Shown here piece after piece: positions 1 through 10,621 of a stretch of 64,000 bases of DNA (the stretch's first letter is position 1; the number at the start of each line of letters is the position of its first letter). The stretch is from Rheum nobile. Lineage: Eukaryota; Streptophyta; Magnoliopsida; Caryophyllales; Polygonaceae. The stretch is from contig WOAB01000040.1 in NCBI GenBank assembly GCA_027886185.1, positions 3,844,001 to 3,908,000 of the forward strand, written 5' to 3'. Under the pieces are notes generated by a model, which worked only from the letters and a program-made list of their open reading frames with translations, searched no databases and was not told the origin of the DNA. The position numbers and the translations under genes were made by a program.

Positions 1-2
1 CT

Positions 3-1451
3 AAACATGGATTATCAATCTCTAAAATTAGAGGGCAAGGATATGATGGAGCTTCGAATATGCGAGGTGAGTTCAATGGATTGAAGACTCTTATATTAAA
101 TGAAAATCCAAGTGCTAGGTACATTCATTGTTTTGCTCATCAACTCCAATTAGTTGTTGTGGCGGTTTCACGCACTAATCAATTTGTGAGTAATTTGTTC
201 GAGTACATGTCCGTGATTACGAACATGGTTGGAGCATCTTGCAAAAGAAAAGATGAGTTCCGGCAAAAGCAACATGAACATTTGGTGGAAAGGTTACTAA
301 ATGGTGACATTTCTACCGGGAGAGGTTTGAATCAAGAAAGTTGCTTAGCTCGGCCGGGAGCTACACGTTGGGGTTCACACTATACTACCATTGTTCGTCT
401 TTTATATTTGTGGTCCCCAACCATTCAAGTGCTTGAAAATATATTTGATGATGGAACCGATGTGAATACTCGATGCACTGCCGGTGGCATGGTGGAAAAA
501 ATGGAGAATTATGAATTTGTTTTTGTTGCTCACTTGATGATGCTAGTATTGGGGATAACAAATATGTTGTCACAATTCTTGCAACAAAAAGATCAAAATA
601 TTTTAGAGGCCGTTTGTTTGCTTCAAATCACTAAGAAGAAAGTGCAAGATGTGAGAGAGAATGGATGGGATGTGCTATTACAAGAAGTCGACAATTTTTG
701 TGCTAAGAATGATATCATCATTCCCAACATGGAGGATATTGTTTCAGGTCGCAATCGTTCTAGACGTATTGGACATCCTATTACATATTACTACCACTTT
801 CGAGTTGAGATATTTTTCCAGGTATTTTATTATTTTCTTCTTCACTATTTTACTAATTTGTTTATTAATTAAATTAATATTATGCTACATTTCTAGGTAA
901 TTGACCAAGTTAGTCAAGAGATGGAGAACCGATTCAATGAGTCAAGCACATAATTGCTCACTTGTATAGCATGTCTTGATCCGAAGAATTTGTTCTTCAA
1001 TTTCAATGAGGCAAAGCTACTTCGACTTGCAGAATTATATCCATAAGACTTTTCCGAGTGTGACAAAATGGAGCTTAAGAACCAATTGATGGTGTGGATT
1101 TTTACTATGAGAGATAATGAGAGTTTCTCCAAATTGCAGAATATTGGAGCTCTTGCTAAGAAGATGGTTGAGGTAGGAATTCACAAAGTGTTTCACTTGG
1201 TATATCGTCTTATTGAGTTGGTTCTAGTGTTACCTGTTGCGACTGCTACAGTGGAAAGAGCCTTCTCTGCAATGAATATTGTCAAGACCGATTTGCGTAA
1301 CAAGATGGATGATGATTTTCTCACTAATTCTCTTGTGTGTTATGTGGAGAAATGTGTTTTTAGAAGCATTGATAACGAGGTCATCATTCAACATTTTCAG
1401 AGTATGAGAACTCTCAAGATGGATTTACCCCCTTTGCCAATTGAAGAGTAG
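3..1451 (+). pseudogene. hAT transposase (TTF-type / DUF4371-like with C-terminal dimerisation domain), broken
   Basis: The frame is open from base 3, upstream of the first ATG at 60, and starts with the family hallmark GQGYDGASNMRG, so the N-terminus lies outside the window. The catalytic-fold part (CFAHQLQLVVV, then ARPGATRWGSH) is followed by a likely phase-0 intron (GT 822-823, AG 895-896). The second exon holds the hAT dimerisation motif LPVATATVERAFSAMNIVKTD and stops at 1449-1451. Two in-frame nonsense codons break the second exon: TAA 951-953 and TAA 1044-1046, the latter in a spot where relatives have YPxDF. In the family this protein binds the element ends and cuts and pastes the DNA in the nucleus; this copy should be inactive. 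Confidence 0.85.
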
Positions 1452-1610
1452 GAAATTATGTCATGACTTAATCATTTTCAATTTCCTGTAATGAACTCTT
1501 TTGTCACTATTTTTGTGATTACTAAAACTAATATATATTAAGCGACATATTACATATATATTCAAATATTCAATTATGCGAAGTAATCTCGCCCCCTCTT
1601 CAGATAATTC

Positions 1611-1625
1611 CTGGATCCGCCACTG
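1611..1625 (+). repeat. hAT terminal inverted repeat (right end)
   Basis: Fifteen bases CTGGATCCGCCACTG close the hAT element. The boundary is supported because the LINE protein frame can be followed up to base 1626 and not beyond. The matching left repeat is not in the window. Confidence 0.65.
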
Positions 1626-4600
1626 ATTGCAGGAGTCACATGCAAGTGGCACCGCCACATGTTTTTGGGCTAGTCGAGCTTTAGTGGGTAGGCCGTCTCA
1701 TGGCATATTTTCCATAGGAAGCTTTTGACTTTGGGGTAGGTGTCTAGCTTCCACAGCCACGAAAATTTGTTATTATTTGGGTTGGTCTGTTTGGTTATGA
1801 GTTCAAATGCGGTCTTGGTGGAAAACCAACCGTTTCTATTTGGAGCCCAATAGAGTCCGTCAAGAATATTATTTTGGGGTAACTGGATGTTGGTAATAAT
1901 CTCCACAGCCTCATCATTTAGAACCCTTGATAGTTCAGTTTTGTTCCATTTTTTATTTGTGATAAAATTGCTGACTTTGGTTTCTGTGTTGATAATGGTT
2001 TGTGGTCGGGTGTAGTTCATGAGTTTAAGGTTTGGAGTCCAAGGGTCCTCCCAGAAGTTGATAGATTGTCCATCACCAATAAGCCATTGCAGGCCCAATT
2101 TGAATTCGTTGCGGAGTTTGAGCAGTTTTCCCCATTGCCAAGAGTGGTTGGTTCTTCTCGTGTAGTTGAGAATATTAACATTATCTAGGTATTTTTCATT
2201 GATGATTTTGACCCAAATATTGTTTGGTTCTGCAAATATTTTCCAAATAAGTTTCATTTGGAGTGCTTTGTTCATATCTTCTGTTTTCCTGATATCTATT
2301 CCTCCATTGTTCTTGCTTCTATATATTTTATCCCAGCCGATTAAGGGTTTATAAGAGTTTTCTTTGTTCCATAAGAATCTTCTATTGACTTTATCTAGTG
2401 TGTTATGTATCGACGTTGGTAACATAAAGCATTGCATAATATAGTTTGGTTTGGCTTCCAGGTTCGCTTTAATGAGGGTTGCTCGTCCTTCAAGGAAAAA
2501 GGAGTTGGCTTTCCATTTTGAGAGTTGTGTGGTGGTAGCCAACACAGTGTCCTGAAATGTTTCTTGAGTAACCCTTCCATTGATTATAGGGCATCCTAGG
2601 TATTTTTCTAGGGATCCCGAGCTAGGGATGTTGAGTATGGATTGTATTAGATTTTTTGTGTTATTTGATGTGTTGGGTGTTGTCTGAAAGGCAGATTTGT
2701 GGTAGTTGACACATTGCCCTGATATGGAGCAGTACTCTTCGATAATACTTTTGACATTCTAGCATGCTGTTTGGTTTGCTTTGGCAAAAATGAGGATGTC
2801 GTCTGCGAATGCTAAGAAGGGGATGTTTGTTCCCATTCGGGTTATTTTAAACCCTAATTGATTGGTATTGATATTTGCTTCATGCTGAATTTTCCTAGCA
2901 AGTACTTCGGCTCCCAGGATGAAGAGGAAAGGCGATAGGGGATCTCCTTGTCGAAGCCCTCTTTTGGGATAAAAGATATCTGTTGGTCCGTTATTGACCA
3001 GGACTGAGAAAGAGACTGTTTCGATACATTCTTTGATCCAATCAATGAATTTTGGGGAGAATTCGAATTTTTTAAGGACTTCAAGGATGAAGACCCATTC
3101 TATTTTGTCATAAGCTTCTTCCATGTCCAATTTGATTGCAATCCATCCTTCTTTGCCCTTCTTGGCTCGAAAGGAATGAAATATTTCGTGTGCTATTAGG
3201 ATGTTATCTTGGATGGCGCGGTCAGCTACGAACGCACCTTGTAATGGGTGGATGAGTTTGTTTAGAATTGGTTTTAATCTGTCCGTTAGGATCTTAGATA
3301 TGACCTTATATATTGTTGAACATAGACTTATTGGTCGATAGTGATTTGTCGAGTTTGGGTTATCGCATTTAGGTATTAGGGTAATAAAGGTGTGATTGAT
3401 CTGTTTGAGGAGTTTACCAGAGTGAAAGAAGCTTTTGACCGCTTTTATTACTAGTGGGCCCACAATGTGTCAATATTTTTGGTAAAAAAGAGCGGACATT
3501 CCGTCCGGACCTGGTGATTTGTCGCTGCCAATGTTGAAGACAGCCCGTTTCACTTCTTCATTGGTAACATTTTTAGTTAAGCTAGAGTTTTCCTGGTCTG
3601 TAATCTCATTTGTTATGTTGCCAAACATTTTTTGTAGATTGTTATTGTTTATTGTACCTTGTCTGAATCTTTTTTCAAAGTCTGATCTGATTTCATTACG
3701 AATTTTTTCAAGACCAATAATGATTGTTCCTTCCTGGGTTTTAATTTCCCGGATAATTTTCCGGCTTCTTTTTCCATTTGCAATGCGATGGAAGTAATTT
3801 GTGTTAGAGTCGATTGATTTGATATGTTTAATCTTAGCTCTCTGGCTCCAATATTTTTTGTGGAATGATAGGAGACAATCTTTTTTGTTAATGAGTCTGT
3901 TTTGTTTGTTGATTAAGGTTTGATTTGGGTTGAATATGATATCTTTTTGAATCTTAGTGAGTTCTTCCTCTGTTTCTTTGATTTGGTTGAAGATGTTGCC
4001 AAATGTGGTTTTGTTCCACTTCTTGGCACTTATTTTTAGAGCAAGGTTTTTTTTGACAAGGTTGTACATATGTGATCCTTGGGTTTCAGTTCTCCAAGCT
4101 TGTTTAACCAGATTTTCAAAGTCTTTTCTTGATGTCCACATTCTTTCAAATTTAAAGGGTTGTGCCTCAATCGGGTTTGGATTTTCGAGCTCCACCGATA
4201 TGGGACAGTGGTCAGACGTTGTAAACGCATGATTTTTAGTGAAGATGCCTGGAAACCATTGAAGTATTTGCTCATGGATGAGGACCCGATCTAATTTTTC
4301 GTATATGTTGTTTATTTCTATACTATTTTTTCGCCATGTGAAATCTCCTCCTTGTATCGGAATGTTAAGCAGGTCGCACTTGTTCCTAAAGTTTTGTAGT
4401 CTTTGGAATCTGGATGGGTAGTTATTGCAACCACCCATCTTTTCCGAGTATGATTCAATCTCATTTAGATCACCAATGATGATACAAGGCATTTGTGTTT
4501 GATGGATAAAGTTTGTAAGAAGATTCCAGAATTCATTTTTTTCATTTTCTTTTGGAGGTGCATACGTAAAGATGAGCATCATATAGTAATTTTTGTCAAT

Positions 4601-4894
4601 GATTTTATATTTGACAGCTATGAATCTTTTGTCGATGTGTGCTAATTCACAGATTTCGTTATGAAATTGGTAGGATTTCCACATGACGCAGATGCCGCCC
4701 GAGAATCCATTAGCGGGTGAGAAGTAGAGTGTATCAAATCCGATTTTAAGCCAAAGGCTTTTTTCGGGTTCTTGGTTAGTTCTTGTTTTAACAAGTTCCA
4801 TGATTTGGATTTTCTCAATTTTGCATAAAGCATCAATATCAGTCCATAGGTTTTTACGACCGATACCTCTACAATTCCAAAGGCATATCTTCAT
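1626..4894 (-). pseudogene. LINE ORF2: APE endonuclease + reverse transcriptase + zf-RVT
   Basis: ATG at 4894. The N-terminal endonuclease shows WNCRG, YAPP, GDLNE, GDFTW and the catalytic SDHCP. The reverse transcriptase follows: SPGPDG, the A-box KLDMEEAYDKIEW, GLRQGDPLSPFLF and FADD. The C-terminal zf-RVT region has FLWKIC and CDSC. In the family the enzyme nicks target DNA and primes reverse transcription there. Three lesions are visible. TGA at 3472-3470 stands where relatives have Trp (QKY*HIVGP). TAG at 2761-2759 probably replaced Gln. A one-base loss near 1685 shifts the frame, which otherwise ends early at 1670 but continues as LPTKARLAQKHV to 1626. About 1,075 codons before the shift is in the usual size range. 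Confidence 0.92.
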
Positions 4895-7434
4895 AAAAAC
4901 CTGGGGAAGGATTTTGCAAGTGAAGTTGGTCTTGCCATAGAAAGGTTCTTTTTATTATGAGTCGTCTGGTAGGACTTGGACACTAAATTGATTGGTATCA
5001 AGTTGATGTTGTTGATTGGGTCGAGGTTAGGAGGAGAAAACCACTTGGCATATCTCACATTGATAGTTAAGGTGTTCTTGGTACAAAGTGTTTTGTAGAT
5101 GGAAAGGATCATACAATTACACATGCCTTTAAGGCCACAAGGGGTCGTAAATGTATACAAGCCGTTAAGGGCTTCCGACTTTGTCTGTGACTTGATGCGA
5201 AGGTTTTGGAAATTGTTCATAACCCACATGTATAATATATTGGTGTATTTATGGTTGATTTGAGTTGTACACAGACTAGGATAACCAGATAGACTAATAA
5301 CAATAATGTATTGGGTCCTGTAGAGGGGAAGCAACATATAGTTATACATGCCGTTACAGGCTAATGGGGTCGTATATGTATACATGCCGTTAAAGGCATA
5401 GTCACAATTTGTTAATGATGTTTCAGGACTATTATTGTAGGAGGTTGTGCCGATTTGTTGTTGACATGCTGGAAGCAGACAACTATAATCCTGGTAGATA
5501 GGATGCTGAGATGAAATTGTCTTGTTGAGGATGTTGGCAGCCTTCATAGAACCTGAAAGGCAAGCACTAGAGTGAGCAATACAGCTAGTATGCTTGATCT
5601 TGTACTGGTTATCCCATACAAGGGAGAGAGCCCAACAGGTAAAATGTGATAGAAAGTAACCCCAGTGAAAGCGATCTATAGGCAGAGAATAACACATGCA
5701 CTGTAGTCGATCACAATCAATGGAGAATAGGGCATTGTAACTGACGGGTGTTAAAGCATTGTTCCTGAAGTACATTGCAAAATTAGGGTTATGGAAGTGA
5801 ATGTACACATCAACACTAGTGGAGATGATTAAGTATAGCAGATATGGTTTTTGATGGTTATAATCACAAAAGAAGCATGATAAGTTCATCCAACTAGTTT
5901 TAGGCCAGACAGATTCTTTGTAATGCATATAACCTCTGAAGTAAACACTACCATTAGTATTAACTGGGTAATGGTGGTTGAAAGAGATATGATCGTAGGT
6001 TATTTGGTCAGTTTTAGGGGGTTTAGTCCCCATAGGAGTTGTGATAACAAGTAGAGAGATAACTAGATAGCAAGAGATGTTGTTAGACCAGATTAGATAA
6101 AAGAAGACATACAGTAGCAGTCTTGCTGACAATTCAATTATGAAAGCACACCATAAGATGTAAAGTCATGACACATCCTTTAAAGAAAGCAGCGAGGTCA
6201 AGGGACAGCCCCAAAGAAAAAGGATAATGCCCCAATATTTTGGTTTACTCAACCACATGGAATCAGTAAACAAGTTCCAACTAAATTCTGTAGTGAGTAC
6301 TAGATGATAGTCGCAATCATGCAAGGTTAAGAATTGGACCAGGTTCAAGTAGTTACAATGTTTAACATAGTAGGGTGCCAAGAGAGGCACAACCCAAGTT
6401 TTTCCAATATCCTAGTCAGGTATAGTAAATTTAAATCTCAAATACTCTACTTTGTGAGTGTACATTCCAAATAATGAAATGAGCTCAAGGGTATTGATAA
6501 TTTTTTCCTTGTTATCTCGGGTCAAGGCATGTGAAGCCATATAGTGGAGGTTTTCTCTGATGTTTGTGTGAACAGAGTAGACTTGTGTAGCCGTAAAATC
6601 CATATTTTTAGTTATAGAACCAGTGGACAGAACCAAGGGCAACCATGAAGGTGGACAGGGATTAAACCAGTTTGCATAAACAAAATGAAGATGCATGAGT
6701 ACAGAGTAAATTAGGAGGTAAATTAGGAGGTAAAGTTTAGAAAAAGGGTAGAAACACCTTGGATTAGCGAGGCGAACTCGCAGGAGGTGAGAGTTGAGCT
6801 GGATCCAGGCCGCCGCCCAAGCGCCATCAGCCGCTTCAGAGCACCAGAGACTAGGGTTTTGCCGCAGGGCCTTTAGGCGAGGCGACTTCGAGGAGTAAGG
6901 GATCGATGCTAGCCAAAGACACGCCCCAGAGGAAAGGATGGTGGATCTGCGGGTGTGTCGAGCATGTGCAGATGTTGTTGGCGAAGACAGTTTGGCGAAG
7001 CGATGGATGCAGATTTTGGTGGCCAACGTGACAACGCGGACATGAAGGCAACAATTTGATCGAACCAGGGGCAGATCCAAAGAATCTGGCCCGACATGCT
7101 CGATTTCCAACAAGCTCCTCAACCACCAAGAGCCCGGAGAGGAGGAGAAGGCAGTGGTCGCCGCCGCCAGGGTGGGATGAAACCCCCAAAGTGCAGTCGA
7201 GGGAGACTTATGAGAAGAGGATGGTTTCTTGAGAGTGGGCCTCTTTTTGGGACCAAGATCTGGGCGAGATTTGCAGGTGAAGCCATAAGGCTTTGTAGAT
7301 TGTTTTCCTTTGATAGGAGAACAACTATTGAGGGAGGATTGAATCAGGGATTTCTGGAGATTTTGATTTTGTTTGGGGCGGCGCCGATTAGGCAAGGAGG
7401 AGGGAAGGGAGTTTTTTGGGGTAGGGTTTTCCAT
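4891..7434 (-). pseudogene. LINE first ORF: long product of unknown function, two in-frame stops
   Basis: One reading frame runs from ATG 7434 to TGA 4893-4891, about 847 codons, interrupted only by TAG at 6414-6412 and TGA at 6168-6166. Chance would give dozens of stops in AT-rich DNA, so it was once coding. The N-terminus is basic and rich in Pro and Ser (MENPTPKNSLPSS). Hydrophobic stretches follow near 6700-6730 and 6050-6130. The C-terminal third has a repeated module: NGMYTYTTPLACNGMYNYM and, further on, NGLYTFTTPCGLKGMCNCM. I see no CCHC knuckle or RRM, which plant LINE first products usually have. Its stop overlaps the ORF2 start as ATGA, suggesting coupled translation. No function is claimed. 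Confidence 0.6.
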
Positions 7435-7440
7435 TGAGGA

Positions 7441-7607
7441 TTTTAAGGCCGCATGTTAAAAATGTGTGCCTCCACGTTAGCTCATTTATTAATTTTTACT
7501 TTTTTTATATTAAAACATCTATTCAACCCAATTTTATACTCCATCGTGAAGCACCCAAAATTCTCCACTCTTCTCTTAATTGTCCAACTTATCAAACTCT
7601 TATTAAA
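7441..7607. other. AT-rich flank with degenerate CCAACT-type repeats
   Basis: No gene is seen. The end (7560-7607) resembles the minisatellite-like text beyond the foldback element at 10622-10860, as expected if the foldback element inserted into one repeat tract. The left target duplication TTATTAAA is 7600-7607. Confidence 0.5.
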
Positions 7608-7850
7608 GGGTGCTGCTAAATACATTGACTAAATATACAGTACATAGTCACATATATTTAGCATGTACCCGTGCCAAGTAGGCACGTAAAAGGACTATTG
7701 GCCTGTGTCATTTAATTACTCGTCGGATATCCGATTTTGGCACGGACACGTTACATGTGCACGTGCCTTTTTTCAGATAAAAAAATAAATTTTCATTTTT
7801 TAAGTTTCTTAGTTTTATCAAACTAAGAAACTATGTGTAATGCTCCTAAC
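7608..7850 (+). repeat. Left outer inverted repeat of the foldback element
   Basis: It pairs in reverse complement with about 10357-10613. Shared blocks include CTAAATATACAGT, CCGTGCCAAGTAGGC, AAAAGGACTA, ATCCGATTTTGGCACG and GCACGTGCC. The match is imperfect, with scattered substitutions, so the arms have diverged. Confidence 0.85.
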
Positions 7851-7993
7851 TTGATTGTCGTATTATTCGAATATCGATTATACCATGTGTATGTAATCCT
7901 AACTTCATTATCGTATAATTCGAATATCGATTATACTAGTTATATAGTAATCCTAACTTCATTATCGTATTATTCGAATAACGATTACACTAA

Positions 7994-8079
7994 GGGTCTG
8001 TTAGGATTATGCATTATATGATATTATAATGCCAAAAGCGACATTACAATGCCAGATAATGCGTAATCCAAACATACCC
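7994..8079. mobile_element. Tourist-like (PIF/Harbinger) MITE, 86 bp
   Basis: The ends GGGTCTGTTAGGATTA and TAATCCAAACATACCC are inverted repeats, flanked by TAA on both sides (7991-7993, 8080-8082). The corresponding place in the right arm of the host hairpin (around 10190-10200) lacks the insert, which gives an empty-site comparison. Confidence 0.82.
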
Positions 8080-8403
8080 TAAGTATAATGTAAACATGAA
8101 TTCATTATATTATAATTCGTTATCGTATAATTCAAATATCGGTTATACTAATTATATTTTAATCCTAACTTCATTATCGTATTATTCGAATAACGATTAT
8201 ACTAAATGTAATGTAATCCTAACTTCATTATCATACCCTATAAACCCTAGGGTAAGTAGGGTTTAGGATTTAGAGTTATCAAACCCCAGTGATTTTCATA
8301 ACCTATATTGCTTGTATAATCGGTATTCGAATAATAATATAATTAATTTATAATTACATTATACTTAGTATAACCGATGTTTGAATAATATGATAATGAA
8401 GTT

Positions 8404-9480
8404 ATGATTGCATTATATCGTATTATTCGAATATTGGTTATACTATATTGTAATCCTAAGTTCATTATCCTATTATTACTCAAATATCGGTCACGCTAAT
8501 TGTAATGTAATCCTAACTTCATTATCGTGTTATTCAAAGAATGGTTATACTAAGTGTTATGTAATCATAACTTCATTACCGTATTATTCAAATAACGGTT
8601 ATACTAAGTATATTGTAATCCTAACTTTATTATCGTATTAATCGAATAACAGTTATACTAAGTATAATGTAATCCTAACTTCATTATCGTATTATTCAAA
8701 TAAAGGTTATACTAACTATACTGTGATCCTAATTTCATTATCGTATTAATCGAATAACGGTTATACTAAGGGTAAAATCATTCTAACTTCAATATTGTAT
8801 TAATTGAATAACGGTTATACTAAGTGTAATGTTATTCTAACTTCATTATCGTATTAATCTAATAATGGTTATACTATTAATCTTAACTTTATTATCGTAT
8901 TAATCGAATAACGGTTATACTAAGTGTAATATAATCCTAACTTCATTATCGTATTATTCGAAAATCGGTTATACTAACTTACTAAGTGTAATGAAATCCG
9001 AACTTCATCTTCGAATAATATGATAATGAAGTTAGGATTGCATTACACTTAGATTAACCAATATTCATATATTAGGAAAATGAAATTAGGATCACAGTAT
9101 AGTTAGTATAACCGATATTCGAATAAAATGATAATGAAGTTAGGATTATATTACACTTAGTATAACCGTTATTCGATTAATACGATAATGAAGTTAGGAT
9201 TACAGTATATTTAGTATAACCGTTATTTGAATAATACTATAATGAAGTTAGAATTACATAACACTTAGTATAACCGTTCTTTGAATAACACAATAATGAA
9301 TTAGGATTACATTACACTTAGCGTGACCGATATTCGTGACCGATATTCGAGTAATAGGATAATGAACTTAGGATTTCAATATAGTTAGTATAACCGATAT
9401 TCGAATAATACGATATAATGTAATCCTAAATTCATTATCATATTATTCGAACATCGGTTATACTAAATACAATGTAATCA
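8404..9480. repeat. 54-bp tandem repeats, direct then inverted (inner arms)
   Basis: The unit contains CCTAACTTCATTATCGTATT followed by an ATTCGAATAACGGTTATAC-like block. Start-to-start spacing is 54 bp, for example 7898 to 7952 and 8164 to 8218. Units read forward from about 8404 to 9010 and in reverse complement from about 9010 to 9480, so this block can itself fold back. More units occur at 7840-8230 and, inverted, at 10050-10340. Confidence 0.85.
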
Positions 9481-9601
9481 TGATTTCATTATATTATTAT
9501 TTGAATACCGGTTATACAAGCAATATAGGTTACAAAAATCACTGGGGTTTGATAACTCTAAATCTCAAACCCTACTTACCCTAGGATTTCTAGGGTATGA
9601 T

Positions 9602-10041
9602 TAGGGGTGTTCAAAATCGGCCCGGACCGGAAAACCGGACCGGATCGGACCGGTGAAATTCCGGTCCGGTCTCCGGTCCAAGGTTTTCCCTTAATCCGGT
9701 TCCGGTCTGGTCCAAACCCGGAAAAAAACCGATCCGGACCGGTGGACCGGATTTTTTTAATTTTTTTTTTTAAATTTATATGTTTTTTTTAGATTTATAT
9801 GTATTTTTTTTAGATATTTTTTTTAATTTAATAAGTTAGGAGTATATATGCTTTATAGATATTTTTTTAGATATTTTTTTTAGATTTTAAATAAGAATTT
9901 AAATTATTTAAAAAAAAATAAAGTCTGGTCCAATCCGGTCTTAGACCGAACCGGACCGGAACTGGACCGGACCGGACCTATTCGGTCCGGTCCACCATTT
10001 TCAAAAAATCCGGTCCGGTCTGGACCGGATGAACACCCCTA
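9602..10041. mobile_element. GC-rich hAT-type MITE (CCGGACCGG-rich), 440 bp
   Basis: The terminal inverted repeats are TAGGGGTGTTCA and TGAACACCCCTA, and the 8-bp duplication is GGTATGAT (9594-9601 and 10042-10049). The ends are packed with CCGGTCCGGT-like motifs and the middle is T-rich. The left arm of the host hairpin has the undisturbed target ATCATACC once, at 8230-8237. No coding capacity. Confidence 0.87.
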
Positions 10042-10356
10042 GGTATGATGATGAAGTTATGATTATATTACATTTAGTATAATCGTTATTCAAATAATAC
10101 GATAATGAAGTTATGATTAAAATTTAATTAGCATAACCGATATTTGAATTATACAGTAACGAATAATAATAAAATGAATTCATGATTACATTATACATAG
10201 TGTAATCGTTATTCGAATAATACGATAATGAAGTTAAATTACAATATAATTAGTATAACCGATATTCGAATAATACGATAATAAAGTTAGGATTACGTTA
10301 CACCCAGTATAATCGATATTCGAATAATACGACAATCAAGTTAGGAGCATTACACA

Positions 10357-10613
10357 TAGTTTCTTAGTTTGATTAAACTAAGAAACTTAAAACAAATAAA
10401 CCATAATTGTAGCATGGACACGAAATATAAAAAAAAAATAACTGGAAAAAAAAGGCACGTGCACATATAACGTGCTCGTGCCAAAATCGGATAACCAATG
10501 AATAATTAAATGGCACGGGCACGTAGTCCTTTTACGCGCCTACTTGGCACGGGCACGTGCTAAATATATGTGTCTATGCACTGTATATTTAGCCAATATA
10601 TTTAGCCGCGATG
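10357..10613 (-). repeat. Right outer inverted repeat of the foldback element
   Basis: Reverse complement partner of 7608-7850, ending at the right target duplication TTATTAAA (10614-10621). It holds the same AAACTAAGAAACT hairpin and GGCACGTGC blocks. Confidence 0.85.
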
Positions 10614-10621
10614 TTATTAAA

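Larger units (their letters stand above)
1..1625 (+). mobile_element. hAT-superfamily DNA transposon, right part
   Basis: The element runs off the left edge of the window and ends at base 1625 with CTGGATCCGCCACTG, whose reverse complement begins CAGTGGCGGATCC, a hAT-like terminus starting with CAG. From 1626 the sequence is the interrupted zinc-finger region of a LINE on the other strand, so the transposon sits inside the LINE. Expected hAT duplications are 8 bp; the candidate right copy is 1626-1633, and the left copy is outside the window. Confidence 0.8.
1626..7437 (-). mobile_element. LINE (non-LTR retrotransposon, plant L1-like), split by the hAT insertion
   Basis: Two consecutive long frames on the minus strand encode an unrecognised first product (7434-4891) and an endonuclease/reverse-transcriptase (4894-1626). 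The 3' part, where an RNase H or poly-A tail might lie, is cut off at 1625 by the hAT element and lies outside the window. The exact 5' end is unclear, somewhere between 7437 and about 7530; no duplication could be assigned. At least four nonsense codons and one frameshift show an old, inactive copy. Confidence 0.88.
7608..10613. mobile_element. Foldback (giant hairpin) DNA element with tandem-repeat arms
   Basis: The segment is flanked by identical 8-bp copies TTATTAAA (7600-7607 and 10614-10621). The outer ends are inverted repeats: left GCTAAATACATTGACTAAAT pairs with right sequence near 10590-10610. The inverted match continues through a GCACGTGCC-rich block, a small AGTTTCTTAGTTT hairpin (about 7803-7830 and 10357-10386), and long arms of a 54-bp repeat that flip direction near 9010. 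No long open frame exists, so it is non-autonomous. An 8-bp duplication fits hAT-type mobilisation, but the superfamily is not proven. Two MITEs are nested in it. Confidence 0.82.

Noticed and set aside
8232..8275. Interstitial telomere repeat (TAAACCCTAGGG, TAGGGTTTAGG)
   Set aside because: Only single imperfect TTTAGGG-like words, mirrored in the other hairpin arm; no array.
7840..10340. CRISPR-like array from regular repeats
   Set aside because: Units of 54 bp are contiguous with no unique spacers, occur in both directions, and lie in plant nuclear DNA; this is a foldback arm.
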